DNA of 64,000 bases. Source: an uncultured Roseburia sp. GTDB lineage: Bacteria; Bacillota; Clostridia; Lachnospirales; Lachnospiraceae. Below the pieces are notes generated by a model. The model was not told where the DNA came from. It ran no database searches and was given only the letters and a program-made list of their open reading frames with translations. Each line of letters opens with the position of its first letter. The first letter of the stretch is position 1. Made by a program: the position numbers and the translations under genes. The stretch spans positions 62,001-126,000 of the forward strand of contig CANPGM010000001.1 of assembly GCA_947573605.1 (NCBI GenBank), written 5' to 3'. This document shows positions 8,844-18,225 of the stretch, in pieces.

Positions 8844-10556
8844 ATGGCGAGAACGGTGGGAATCGGGCATCAGGATTTTTCATATCTCATTCAAAACAAT
8901 TTATTTTATATTGATAAGACGGAATTTATAAAGGAATGGTGGGAAAATGAGGATGCGGTAACGTTGATTACGCGCCCGAGGCGTTTCGGCAAGACGCTTA
9001 CGATGAGCATGCTGGAATACTTCTTTTCCGTAAAATATGCGGACGGGGGAGAACTGTTTGAGAAGCTCGCCGTCTGGCGGGAGGAAAGGTTCCGGAGCTT
9101 ACAGGGTACCTGCCCGGTGATCAGTTTATCCTTTGCGAGTGTGAAGGAGCCGGATTATACCGCGACAAAGAAAAAGATATTTCAAATATTGGCGGATTTG
9201 TATTCGGATCATGCTTTTTTGCTGGAAAGCGATCTGCTTGGAGAGGGGGATAAGGAGTTTTTTCGGAGGATAACAACGGATATGGATGAAGTGGATGCAA
9301 GTATGGCGATCCATCATCTATCAAAATTCATGAATCTTTACTATGGAAGAAAGGCAATTATTCTTCTCGATGAATATGATACGCCAATGCAGGAAGCATA
9401 TGTGAACGGATACTGGGACGAACTTGTCTCCTTTACCAGAAGCATGTTTAACGCCGCATTTAAAACAAATCCGTGGCTGGAGCGGGCAATTATGACCGGA
9501 ATAACCAGAGTCAGTAAGGAGTCTGTTTTTTCGGATTTAAACAATCTTGAAGTAGTGACAACTACGTCTGAGAAATATGCAGATTCTTTTGGGTTTACGG
9601 AAGAGGAAGTTTTTTCTGCAATGGATGAGTTTGGGCTGTCAGACCAGAAACAGGAGGTAAAAAGCTGGTATAATGGTTTTACATTTGGAAAAAGGACAGA
9701 CATCTATAATCCGTGGTCAATTCTCAATTACTTAGACAAAAAAAAGCTGACAACTTATTGGGCAAATACCAGTTCCAACAGTCTTGCAGGAAAGCTGATA
9801 CGGGAAGGAAGCAGAGGCATAAAGGAAGGGTTTGAGCGCCTGCTGCAGGGAGAGTATCTGCGGATTTCCATTGACGAACAGATTGTATACAATCAGCTGG
9901 ACGGGAACGAGTCTGCAATCTGGAGCCTTCTTCTGGCAAGCGGGTATCTGAAGGTGGCGGACTATGAGGAATATGGGGAGGGTTTGCCTCTGACTGAACC
10001 GAAATATGAACTGACAATTACCAATCATGAGGTGTGCCTGATGTTCCGGAGTATGGTTCGGGGCTGGTTTTCTGCAAACGTTTCGGATTATAACGATTTT
10101 ATTCGTGCGCTTCTTCTGGGAGATTTGGATGCAATGAATGAGTATATAAACCGTGTGGCAGAGGAAACCTTCCGCTTTTTTGATACGGGAAAACGGCGTT
10201 CCAAAAGGAGTGAGCCGGAACGATTTTATCACGGCTTTGTATTGGGACTGATTGTCGAGCTGGAGGACAGATATGTGATTACGTCTAACCGGGAAAGCGG
10301 CTTCGGCAGATATGACATTATGCTGGAACCGCGGGAGGCCGGGAGGGACGCGATTATTATAGAATTTAAAGTTTACCGGGCGGGAAGGGATGCTTCATTA
10401 GAGGATACGGTATGCGCGGCGCTCTCCCAGATAGAAGAGAAGCAATACGAGGCTTTATTAAGGCAGAAAGGAGTTTCGGCGGAACGTATCAAAAAATATG
10501 GTTTTGCGTTTCAGGGAAAAGAAGTGCTGATTGGCACGGAAAACGGGAAAGGATGA
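8844..10556 (+). CDS. AAA-ATPase-like / PD-(D/E)XK nuclease-superfamily protein
   Basis: A 570-residue member of the large AAA-ATPase_like plus PDDEXK_9 family common in gut Firmicutes and Bacteroidetes. Residues 1-200 have the YIDKTEFI start, a P-loop-like RPRRFGKTLTMSMLEYFF and the Walker B-like ILLDEYDTPM. The C-terminus (about 480-550) has GFGRYDIMLEP and IIIEFKVYR, fitting the D...ExK nuclease core. The cellular function of the family is unknown; copies are often numerous and scattered within a genome. It interrupts the Kdo module between kdsD and kdsA with intact reading frame and near-zero spacing to kdsA, suggesting insertion as a cargo gene. It is not expected to act in glycan synthesis. 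Confidence 0.85.
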   Translation: MARTVGIGHQDFSYLIQNNLFYIDKTEFIKEWWENEDAVTLITRPRRFGKTLTMSMLEYFFSVKYADGGELFEKLAVWREERFRSLQGTCPVISLSFASVKEPDYTATKKKIFQILADLYSDHAFLLESDLLGEGDKEFFRRITTDMDEVDASMAIHHLSKFMNLYYGRKAIILLDEYDTPMQEAYVNGYWDELVSFTRSMFNAAFKTNPWLERAIMTGITRVSKESVFSDLNNLEVVTTTSEKYADSFGFTEEEVFSAMDEFGLSDQKQEVKSWYNGFTFGKRTDIYNPWSILNYLDKKKLTTYWANTSSNSLAGKLIREGSRGIKEGFERLLQGEYLRISIDEQIVYNQLDGNESAIWSLLLASGYLKVADYEEYGEGLPLTEPKYELTITNHEVCLMFRSMVRGWFSANVSDYNDFIRALLLGDLDAMNEYINRVAEETFRFFDTGKRRSKRSEPERFYHGFVLGLIVELEDRYVITSNRESGFGRYDIMLEPREAGRDAIIIEFKVYRAGRDASLEDTVCAALSQIEEKQYEALLRQKGVSAERIKKYGFAFQGKEVLIGTENGKG

Positions 10557-11345
10557 ATGAAAATGGGATTTCTTTTAATAGCAGGGCCCTGTGTGATTGA
10601 GTCGGAGGAAACAGTATTTGACATTGCCTCAAAAATGAAGGCGGTTTCAGATAAGCTGGGAATTGAGTATTATTTTAAAGCTTCCTTCGATAAGGCAAAC
10701 AGAACGTCTATCGCCTCATACAGAGGACCCGGGATCGAGAACGGACTTGCGGTTTTGCGGAAGGTGAAGGAAAAATATGGTTTAAAAATATGTACGGACA
10801 TCCATGAACCCTGGCAAGCGGAAAAAGCGGCGCAGGTTGCCGATATGATACAGATTCCCGCCTTTCTCTGCCGGCAGACAGACCTTTTAACCGCCGCTGC
10901 AAGAACGGGAAAAATGATAAATATAAAAAAAGCGCAGTTTCTTGCTCCGTGGGATATGAAGAATGTGGTAGAAAAGGTGAGAAAATCGGGGAATGAAAGG
11001 ATTTTTCTCTGCGAACGAGGCTCAAGCTTTGGTTACAATAATCTTGTAGTTGATATGACCTCGATTCCCGAAATGAAAAAAATCGGAGTTCCCGTTCTTT
11101 TTGACGCGACGCACAGCGTACAAAAACCGGGCGGAAACGGGACTTCCACGGGCGGAAGAAGAGAATACGCCGAGTGTCTTGCGAAAGCAGCGGTGGCTGC
11201 AGGGGCAGACGGAATTTTTATGGAGGTGCATCCTGCGCCGGATTTGGCGCTTTCAGACGGGCCGAATTCCATACCGTTAAACGAAGCGGAAGGGATTCTG
11301 CAAAGAATTATAAAAGTATATGATGCTGTGAATAATAACGATTAA
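10557..11345 (+). CDS. kdsA: 3-deoxy-8-phosphooctulonate synthase (Kdo-8-P synthase)
   Basis: A 262-residue DAHP/KDO8P synthase-family enzyme that condenses arabinose 5-phosphate with PEP to Kdo 8-phosphate in the cytoplasm. Recognisable blocks are AGPCVIES at the start, [21 protein letters not shown], the [12 protein letters not shown] substrate loop, [12 protein letters not shown] and FMEVHPAPD. The Asp-His and Cys positions suit a metal-dependent form, but I cannot classify it with certainty. The start may be ATG 10557 or ATG 10563; GGAAAGGA suits the second a little better. It is the last gene before a strong terminator. No kdsC-type phosphatase was seen in the window. Confidence 0.92.
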   Translation: MKMGFLLIAGPCVIESEETVFDIASKMKAVSDKLGIEYYFKASFDKANRTSIASYRGPGIENGLAVLRKVKEKYGLKICTDIHEPWQAEKAAQVADMIQIPAFLCRQTDLLTAAARTGKMINIKKAQFLAPWDMKNVVEKVRKSGNERIFLCERGSSFGYNNLVVDMTSIPEMKKIGVPVLFDATHSVQKPGGNGTSTGGRREYAECLAKAAVAAGADGIFMEVHPAPDLALSDGPNSIPLNEAEGILQRIIKVYDAVNNND

Positions 11346-11353
11346 CTCGCAAT

Positions 11354-11393
11354 AAAAGGGACTGCCGCGTGGATTTGCGCGGCGGTCCCTTTT
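11354..11393 (+). terminator. Intrinsic terminator after kdsA
   Basis: A 16-base-pair stem (11354-11369 pairing with 11378-11393, one G-T pair) around an 8-base loop. The stem begins with four A and ends with four T, so it can work in both directions. That fits its position between kdsA and a convergent small gene on the minus strand. It closes the first glycan transcription unit. Confidence 0.9.
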
Positions 11394-11421
11394 AGCTTTT
11401 GAATGGTCCGGCGGACAATGC

Positions 11422-11613
11422 TTATTCCTTCATTTTATCAATATCCGTTAAATTTACGCCCGCTATGGTAAGCAGAGCTTTTAATGAAAGATATTCGTCT
11501 TTTAATTTGGCATAAGTCTTTACGGCGTTTTCCTCTTTTGCCAAAAGCATATAATCCTGTATTTTTTTAAAATCGTCTATCGCCGCCTTTGTAATTTCAA
11601 GACCGTTCGGCAT
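11422..11613 (-). CDS. Small hypothetical protein, 63 aa
   Basis: A short, charged, probably helical protein starting MPNGLEITKAAIDDFKK. The frame is open further upstream to 11670, but the promoter -10 box falls inside that extension, so ATG 11613, which has a GGGGTGATAAT site, is the likely start. It is the only minus-strand gene between the kinase region and the right edge, and it has its own promoter. I do not recognise the family; a small antitoxin-like or housekeeping protein is possible, with no partner gene visible beside it. Confidence 0.65.
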   Translation of the reverse strand: MPNGLEITKAAIDDFKKIQDYMLLAKEENAVKTYAKLKDEYLSLKALLTIAGVNLTDIDKMKE

Positions 11614-11656
11614 ATTATCACCCCGTTTCCAAATGTGCAGTTTTTCTAACATATTA

Positions 11657-11685
11657 AGTATATCAGACATGAAGTTACATGTAAA
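11657..11685 (-). promoter_or_regulatory. Sigma-70-type promoter for the 63-aa gene
   Basis: On the minus strand, TTTACA (11680-11685) and TATACT (11657-11662) are separated by exactly 17 bases. Transcription would begin near 11650, about 37 bases before the ATG at 11613. Confidence 0.75.
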
Positions 11686-11779
11686 GTTTTTACCTGGAAC
11701 GGTTATGTTTTATTCCCCTGTCATATATGTTGCATAAGAAAGCGGGAAAAGAAAATGGGTAGAAATGACTATATGGTAT

Positions 11780-11807
11780 TTTACACAAGAAATCGAAATA
11801 CTAAATT
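11780..11807 (+). promoter_or_regulatory. Possible promoter before the pseudogene
   Basis: TTTACA (11780-11785) and TAAATT (11802-11807) with a 16-base spacer lie 34 bases upstream of the pseudogene ATG. The -10 match is weak. This may be a relic promoter that once drove the intact gene. Confidence 0.3.
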
Positions 11808-11840
11808 ATGATATTGCAAAATGGATAAGGAGAAAAACGA

Positions 11841-13126
11841 ATGCCAGTATGTCTGTGTGATGGTGATATATTTGTAATGTGTGGGGTGGGGATAGAACGG
11901 GGAGAACTGATTCTTGGAGAAAGAGGATTTTGGGATAAAGCGAGTAAACTGTTTGAAGCTGATAAGGATAAAGTAATTCCGGTATTTAATTCAAAGATGG
12001 AATTGTGTTATTTTGCAAAGTGGGACAGGAAGCTGGAGCCAATGTGGAAAAAACTATCCGAATTAGATCGGCATGTATACTCCGGATTGTATAAAACCTT
12101 TGAAAATTACAGGAAATGTATTCATGGTCAAAGGTACGTTTGGCAGAGCCGGGAAACGGAATACGGAGCGAAATTGTTTCTGAAGATAATTATTCGTTTC
12201 CGGAGGCGGTTTATAAAGATTATATGAATATCTTCCACGAGGAAAGAAATAAAATGGAGTGGCTGCTGAAGCATCCGGTCCCGATAATGTCAGATACAAT
12301 TCAGAAAAAAATTCTTTTTTATTTAACCAATTTTTTTGGTTTGCAGACAGTATCGGTCTGCTGATTTTTTCTATCTGCAGAATGTTCCTGATAGAGAATG
12401 TGTTGTGGTTTTCCCTGATATACAGGAAATTATCCATATCGGAAAGGACAATGCCGGAAGGATGTCTGATTTCATTGAAAAAGTGGAATTAGCGGGAGGG
12501 AAATGTTACTGCAGTGAAGAACCGGAGCTTTATACGGGCAGGTATGAGGTGTGTTATTTATGCAGTGAATATTCGGGGCGCTTACCGCAGACGTTACGGG
12601 AATCATCAAAATGGACTGCAGCGGTGCAGACATCGGGTTTATATTCACATATGTATACTTGCAAAGGGAGATTTGAAGCCGTATTTTCGGATACGGCTTA
12701 TTTGGAAACGGACTATGTTATTTCGTCAGAATATATGGCGGAATGGATTTGCCGACAGAATAACAAATGGAATGGAAAAATGCGGTGATCTGGCGTTCAC
12801 ATCCGCTTGTGCTGGCAGATGTAGAGGGAAGGAAGAGGGTGAACGGTATATGTGAAAAATACCCGATTATAATAGACAGCAAACCTTCTTATTACGCCTC
12901 CTTTTGGTTGTCCGACGCGTATATAGCGGCTGCGATAAGTTCTGTTACCATAAATTATCTTTACATGGAAAAACCACTCTGTATTTTTGAGGATAACGGA
13001 GAAGCAATCATAGACTACCGAAAGGAAGCATGGGATATCGAAAACCGCAGAAAAGTAACCGGCAATTTTGACGGAAGGACCTGTGAAAGGATATGCCAGT
13101 ACTTTGAAAATAAGAATGAAAAATAA
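11841..13126 (+). pseudogene. Decayed CBS-like/glycerophosphotransferase-like gene
   Basis: The original start survives (ATAAGGAG then ATG, protein MPVCLCDGDIF) and closely resembles the intact gene at 20468-22231. The match is split over three frames: 11841 to about 12150, about 12116-12350, 12336-12788 and 12767-13126. Relative to the intact paralogue, most of the first CBS-like repeat is missing, the middle has lost a block, and about 60 residues have been lost around 12775. Late motifs remain, such as YEVCYLCSEYSG, VIWRSHP and NYLYMEKPLCIF. At least three frame changes plus deletions make a functional product unlikely. It lies between the Kdo module and the phosphoramidate-like module. 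Confidence 0.9.
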
Positions 13127-13183
13127 GCGGGCGGATTTTATTAGTTGATTAAAATGTTTAAAGCAAATTGTACAAATTGCCGA

Positions 13184-13310
13184 TATAATAAGTAATGATT
13201 TTCATGGATGAAAAACGGTAAACATATTTGCAAATGCCGAGTTTGCTACAAGGATGTAGGGAATATAGTCTGACGTATGGTTCATGATAAGTTATCATGA
13301 ACCATTTTTG
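13184..13310 (+). promoter_or_regulatory. Hairpin-rich leader or small RNA ending in an intrinsic terminator
   Basis: A TATAAT box at 13184-13189 (no good -35) is followed by four hairpins: 13199-13214 (7-base arms), 13230-13246 (5-base arms), 13246-13259 (CTACA/TGTAG) and a perfect 14-base inverted repeat 13277-13290/13292-13305 with a T-rich tail. The last is a plausible terminator 51 bases before the glutamine-kinase-like gene. The segment could be an attenuator, riboswitch or independent small RNA. It did not match the glutamine, c-di-GMP-I, purine, SAM or preQ1 riboswitch consensus that I know. Confidence 0.45.
13277..13310 (+). terminator. Intrinsic terminator upstream of the phosphoramidate-like module
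   Basis: A perfect inverted repeat with 14-base arms and a one-base centre, followed by TTTTTGTTTTG. It either ends transcripts from the pseudogene side or acts as the off-switch of the leader described at 13184-13310. Confidence 0.8.
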
Positions 13311-13361
13311 TTTTGCCGTCACACTGGTTAAGCGCCGAAGAAGCGCGGAAATGGAGAAAGA

Positions 13362-15701
13362 TTGGAAACAAAAAGATACAATCCGGGCACGAAAGCGGAA
13401 ACGTTAAAGCTGCTCTACCAAAAGCTCAAATACGCGGAGGTACTGCCGCAGTATACGTTTACAGTCGGGGAATGGGAGGAGCGCCGGGATAAAATTACAG
13501 CCGGATTCCTAGCGCTTGAATGGAATGCAAATGTGATTGTCAGAAGCAGTTCTTTAGCGGAGGATACGGAACAAAGCTCTCAGGCAGGAAAATATGAGTC
13601 GATTGCCGATGTGTCGGGCGAGGCCGCTTTTATAAACGCGGTACGGCAAGTAATCGAATCTTATGACGACGAAAACAAAGCGAATCAGGTGCTTGTGCAG
13701 CCGATGTTAAAGGATGTCAGAATCTGCGGCGTCGCGTTTACGCTGGAGCCGAATACGCTTGGAAACTATTATGTAATTAATTACGATCGAACTGGTTCCA
13801 CTTCTGCAATCACTTCCGGCTGCGGAACTGAAAACTGCCTGTACTATCAGTTCAAGGGGGAAGACGCAAAAGACTGCCCGAAGGAACTGAGAAACCTGAC
13901 GGCTGCGCTGTGGGAACTGGAACAATTTTTCGGAAGAGATAATCTGGACGTGGAATTTGCCGTTACGGAAGGCGGCGCCCTTTATATCTTACAAGTACGT
14001 CTGCTCTGCGTCGGAGAGGAACGGACAGACTGCAAGCGGCAAAAAAGGGAACTGGATCGAATCGCGCAGAAAATCAGAAGAGATCAATCTCCCAAACCGT
14101 TTCTGTGCGGGGGAAAAACGGTATACAGCGTGATGACCGACTGGAATCCGGCGGAAATGATCGGCGTCCGCCCCAAACCGTTAGCGATGTCTTTATACCG
14201 CGAAATCATCACGGACAGTGTATGGGCGTATCAGAGAGACAACTACGGTTATCGGAATATGAGAAGCTTTCCGCTGATGGTGGATTTCTGCGGGCTGCCG
14301 TATATCGATGTGCGCGTCAGTTTTAATTCATTCGTTCCGGCGGAGCTGGATAAAGATATCAGTGAAAAACTGGTAAATTACTATCTGCGCAGGCTGATTG
14401 AAAACCCGAAGAAGCATGATAAGGCAGAATTTGAAATAGTATTTTCCTGCTATACGTTAGACCTGCCCGATCGCATAAAAGTTCTGGAAGAATACGGATT
14501 TTCGGGAGAGGAGATTGAAAAAATTACGGCGTCTCTCAGAAACGTTACCAATCATATTATCGATCATAAAAACGGGCTATGGCGGCGCGACTATGAGAAA
14601 ATAGAAATACTCGGAAAGCGCTTTGAAGAAATACTGGACAGCGATATGGGAGAAGTGGAAAAAATATACTGGCTGTTAGAAGACTGCAAACGGTACGGGA
14701 CGCTGCCGTTTGCGGGGCTTGCGAGAGCGGCTTTTATCGCGGTACAGATTCTGCAGTCCATGATTACCTGCGGTATTATTACAAATCAGGATTACGAGCA
14801 GTTTATGAACGGTGTAAACAGCGTCAGCTCCAATATGAACGCGGATTTTAAAGAGATGTCAAAAAACGCGTTTCTGAAAAAATACGGGCATTTAAGACCG
14901 GGAACCTACGACATCAATTCGCTGCGTTACGACGAAGCGCCGGAGCTGTACTTTGACTGGAATAAAACGGAAGAAGAGGACGCGGAACAAAAAGAAACTT
15001 TCCGCCTTTCCTTAAGACAGCTTAACGCTTTAAAGGAGAAGTTGGTGGAAAACGGGCTTACGAACGATATACTGGAACTGATGGATTTTATAAAAACGGT
15101 AATCGAGGGAAGAGAATACGGAAAATTTATCTTTACAAAGAATTTAAGCAAGGCGGTTCAGATGATTGGAAAAATCGGAGAGAAGGAAGGATTTTTAAAA
15201 GAGGACTGCGCGTTTATAAATATTCAGACGATACGCGCGTTATATGCCTCTACGCGTGATATCCGTTTGAACCTGGAAGAGGATATCAGAAGGGGAAAAG
15301 CGGATTATGAGCTGACGAAGATGATTACGCTGCCGCCGTTTTTATCTGCGCCGGAGGAAGTATATGGATTTTTCTATCCCGATTCCGAGCCGAATTACAT
15401 TACGTCCGGAAAGGTTTCCGGCGAGGTGTGTCTGCTGGAAAATTTATTGCAGGAAGAAGACTTGTCTGGTAAAATCGTATTAATACCGGGCGCGGATCCC
15501 GGCTATGACTGGATCTTTTCACACGGAATCAAAGGATTCATTACGATGTACGGCGGCGCCAATTCCCATATGGCAATCCGAGCGGGCGAGCTTTTTATTC
15601 CCGCGGCAGTCGGAGTCGGAGGAAAGGCGTTTGAGGAATATAAAAAAGCAAAGTATGTGGAGATTGACGCGCTGGCAAAGGTGGTTCGGGTATTGAAATA
15701 G
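13362..15701 (+). CDS. PEP-synthase-like kinase, probable L-glutamine kinase (Cj1418-like)
   Basis: A 779-residue protein. The N-terminal 220 residues form a PPDK/PEP-synthase ATP-binding domain (NVIVRSSSLAEDTEQ, DNLDVEFAVTEGG, LYILQVR). The C-terminal 90 form the swivelling phosphohistidine domain with GGANSHMAIRAGELFIPAAVG. The roughly 380-residue middle is unlike that of central-metabolism PEP synthase. In the C. jejuni capsule locus a protein of this kind, Cj1418, phosphorylates the amide of L-glutamine and starts MeOPN synthesis. The other enzymes of that route lie nearby, so I infer the same reaction. The TTG start is preceded by GGAGAAAGA. The domain call is firm; the substrate is inferred. 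Confidence 0.8.
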   Translation: METKRYNPGTKAETLKLLYQKLKYAEVLPQYTFTVGEWEERRDKITAGFLALEWNANVIVRSSSLAEDTEQSSQAGKYESIADVSGEAAFINAVRQVIESYDDENKANQVLVQPMLKDVRICGVAFTLEPNTLGNYYVINYDRTGSTSAITSGCGTENCLYYQFKGEDAKDCPKELRNLTAALWELEQFFGRDNLDVEFAVTEGGALYILQVRLLCVGEERTDCKRQKRELDRIAQKIRRDQSPKPFLCGGKTVYSVMTDWNPAEMIGVRPKPLAMSLYREIITDSVWAYQRDNYGYRNMRSFPLMVDFCGLPYIDVRVSFNSFVPAELDKDISEKLVNYYLRRLIENPKKHDKAEFEIVFSCYTLDLPDRIKVLEEYGFSGEEIEKITASLRNVTNHIIDHKNGLWRRDYEKIEILGKRFEEILDSDMGEVEKIYWLLEDCKRYGTLPFAGLARAAFIAVQILQSMITCGIITNQDYEQFMNGVNSVSSNMNADFKEMSKNAFLKKYGHLRPGTYDINSLRYDEAPELYFDWNKTEEEDAEQKETFRLSLRQLNALKEKLVENGLTNDILELMDFIKTVIEGREYGKFIFTKNLSKAVQMIGKIGEKEGFLKEDCAFINIQTIRALYASTRDIRLNLEEDIRRGKADYELTKMITLPPFLSAPEEVYGFFYPDSEPNYITSGKVSGEVCLLENLLQEEDLSGKIVLIPGADPGYDWIFSHGIKGFITMYGGANSHMAIRAGELFIPAAVGVGGKAFEEYKKAKYVEIDALAKVVRVLK

Positions 15702-15716
15702 AAAGAGGGCTGTGGG

Positions 15717-18212
15717 ATGATAAGGTTCTGCGATAAAGAGATATGCTGCATAACGGAGGGGAATTTGGACAGACAGCAGCTAATGGCATATTTTTTTGGC
15801 GGACACAGGAACGAACCCGTGTGTATCCTGAAGGAAAACGGGGAATATGTGGGAAGAGTTACATACGATTCGCTTTTGGGAAAAGATATTGCAGATGCTG
15901 TAAAAAGGGATGCTGTAGTCTTAGATCATGACATATGGAAAAATGGGCGGAAGTATTTTAAAAGCAGCCAAAAAGAATTTGGAGGAGAGGAACTGCTTCC
16001 GGTCTTAGACAAGGAACACAGACTTTTATGCTTTGCATGGGAGGATGAGTGGGCCAACCGCGAGCTTAGGATGTTGGAGGAGCTGTCCGCCTGCGTCGGC
16101 GCTTTGGATTTTAAGGATGTTTATCCCGAATATGACTGTGTAACGATACGGGGATGCAACGAGCTGGCTTTTTCTTTTGCAGAGTATTTAGTGGAAAGAG
16201 GTATTTCAGTCAGGACAGAAGGCATGCTCTGGGAAGGGTTGACGCATGAAGGCGCCTGTGTACAGGAAGGACAATACTTGGACTTTAGAAGGCTTGTTAT
16301 TTATGGAGAGGGACTCGGCCCGCAGGAGGAAAGGATAGAACTGAGGAACAGCGTATCTGCCGAATTTGAATGTATTGACCGGATCTACGAAGAAAATGTC
16401 CGAAGAGGGTTTATCAGGAATACGAAAGGGAGTTTTGAAGATATTCTGGACCGGCTGTGCGGAAAGCAGATTTGCATTTTGGGTATTGGAGAGCGTTCTC
16501 TTGATGCATATGACCTGTTGCTTGGATATGGCATTGATATCTGCTGTTTTATATGTGAAGAACAGGAAGAGCAGGGGAGAAAGTTATTTGGTAAGAGAAT
16601 TATAAAAAGAATAGAAGCAATAGAGAGTTTAAAGGATGCAGTCTTTATTAATCCAGCTTCTAAGCATAGTATGTGGGGAACGGTGGAGCTGGATTTATAT
16701 TCTTATATGGGTTTTAAAAGGAATGAGAGCTTTTTTTTGCTGCGGGATTATATTGAGTTTTCGGCAAACGGACTGCGGAATGCAATCAATCATGTGATGG
16801 GAGAAAATGGGAAAAGACTGCTGCTTGCCGGTGATCCGTGGCTGTGCCTGAAATTAAAGAAAACACTGGAAACAGAAAATAAAGAAATGCGCAGCCGGAT
16901 TTTGTATTGCGACGTTTTGGAGGAGTATACGGATGAATGCAAGGGGCTTGTGCGGACGGACTGCAGCGAACTGCACGGGAATGAAAGCTGCCTGCTGCTG
17001 ATTCCGGGACATCATGGATGCTTTGAAGCTTCCGGGAAAATGCGTTATTTGGATAAAGAACTGGAAAGATACCGCGAGGCCTTAAAAAAACAGAATATCA
17101 GGGATTTTGTGGTATATTCTTTGAATCATACTGTGTTTTATGGGGGGAGGCATGCACCAGAAGAAGGGGAAGAGCCTATTTGGAAAGTGGGGACATTGCT
17201 AATAGGTTCTATTGAATATGGGAGCGGGAATGCCTTTTTTAAAGAATTGCTGCGTGATCATCCGAATATATTAACGCTGCCTTTTGGGTATTTGAGCAGT
17301 AACCTTTTCTCTGTCTGTGTAAGGCTTTCGATAGAGAAAAGAGAAGGGATTCTTCCATTGTTCTGGAGACTGTATGACAGGGAGGAGCTGCGATTTGAAA
17401 ATTCCGGAGAATGGGAATCTTCGAATAAAGAAGAATTTAATTGCTATATGGAAGAAATGCTGACAGAAAAAGATAAATTTGAATCCTGGGAGCTGTTTAT
17501 CCTGATCCATGTGGCTTATGCCAAAGCACAGGGGAAAGCAGTAAAAGATTTGTCTGATATGGTAATCTATTGGGAACCGCATAATGTTGATCGAAAGACA
17601 GTAGAAGAGTATACGGCATGGCTGTACAAAGCGGGGAGCCGGCGTTTTATTGTCAATGTTGTGAGAAACGCGGTGATAAGGGCAGGAACCTCTTTGCGGA
17701 TTAACGGGGTATGTCACAGGAAAATAGTTTTCACGCTGCTTTGTGAGCCTTCGGAGGAGAAAAAGGAGTATGCCGGATGGGAAAGGCTGACGCTCAGGTT
17801 TGAAGACTTAAAAAGTTATCCGGAAGAAAATATGCTGCGCTTTTGTGAAAAACTGGGGATTCCGTGGTTGGATGAGCTGCTTCACGGACAAACAGGCTAT
17901 AACAGTGTTACAGGTTTTGATCTGGCGCCGGTATACCGAACGAATGAAGAGCTTTTTTCGGCATTTGACAGGTTTCGTCTTTCTCTGGCAACCGGATTAT
18001 GGCAAAAGCGTTATGGGTATCCATATGTAAGCAGCCTGCAGTTTGGCAGACGCGAGCTGCAGGAAATGTTTGCAAAGGAATTTCGTTTTGAAAAAGAGCT
18101 GGTTTTTCAGAGTGAGGAAGAAAAAATAAGATATTTAAAATTACGGCGCGGCTGGATGGAGCATCGTCTGTGGGAGATGCGAAGCAGAGAAATAATAGAA
18201 GAACAAAAATAG
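15717..18212 (+). CDS. CBS-like/Rossmann/sulfotransferase-fold fusion (paralogue A)
   Basis: An 831-residue protein in four parts: a CBS-pair-like N-terminus (1-130) starting MIRFCDKEICC, a conserved block around 140-235 (NELAFSFAEYL), a PglD-like Rossmann segment from about 250 (ICILGIGERSLDAY), and from about 490 a sulfotransferase-fold domain. The last has a phosphosulfate-loop-like GSIEYGSGNAFFKELL with HPNI, a VRNAVIRAGTS block like the 3'-phosphate site, and RFEDLKSYPEE. It sits between the glutamine-kinase-like and methyltransferase genes. A phosphoramidate-transfer role is my inference; a normal PAPS-dependent sulfotransferase is the alternative. Confidence 0.65.
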   Translation: MIRFCDKEICCITEGNLDRQQLMAYFFGGHRNEPVCILKENGEYVGRVTYDSLLGKDIADAVKRDAVVLDHDIWKNGRKYFKSSQKEFGGEELLPVLDKEHRLLCFAWEDEWANRELRMLEELSACVGALDFKDVYPEYDCVTIRGCNELAFSFAEYLVERGISVRTEGMLWEGLTHEGACVQEGQYLDFRRLVIYGEGLGPQEERIELRNSVSAEFECIDRIYEENVRRGFIRNTKGSFEDILDRLCGKQICILGIGERSLDAYDLLLGYGIDICCFICEEQEEQGRKLFGKRIIKRIEAIESLKDAVFINPASKHSMWGTVELDLYSYMGFKRNESFFLLRDYIEFSANGLRNAINHVMGENGKRLLLAGDPWLCLKLKKTLETENKEMRSRILYCDVLEEYTDECKGLVRTDCSELHGNESCLLLIPGHHGCFEASGKMRYLDKELERYREALKKQNIRDFVVYSLNHTVFYGGRHAPEEGEEPIWKVGTLLIGSIEYGSGNAFFKELLRDHPNILTLPFGYLSSNLFSVCVRLSIEKREGILPLFWRLYDREELRFENSGEWESSNKEEFNCYMEEMLTEKDKFESWELFILIHVAYAKAQGKAVKDLSDMVIYWEPHNVDRKTVEEYTAWLYKAGSRRFIVNVVRNAVIRAGTSLRINGVCHRKIVFTLLCEPSEEKKEYAGWERLTLRFEDLKSYPEENMLRFCEKLGIPWLDELLHGQTGYNSVTGFDLAPVYRTNEELFSAFDRFRLSLATGLWQKRYGYPYVSSLQFGRRELQEMFAKEFRFEKELVFQSEEEKIRYLKLRRGWMEHRLWEMRSREIIEEQK

Positions 18213-18225
18213 GGAGGATATTATT

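Noticed and set aside
8844..10556. Anti-phage defence system
   Set aside because: The AAA-ATPase-like/PDDEXK_9 family has a nuclease-like part, but there is no partner gene and the family is widespread without proven defence roles; it is reported only as an unknown cargo gene.
11422..11670. Longer 82-residue version of the small minus-strand gene
   Set aside because: The -10 box of the best promoter falls inside the extra N-terminal codons, so the shorter 63-residue start is preferred.
13184..13310. Glutamine or c-di-GMP riboswitch
   Set aside because: The attractive link to the glutamine kinase was tested by eye against the consensus sequences I know; neither fits, so only a generic structured leader is claimed.
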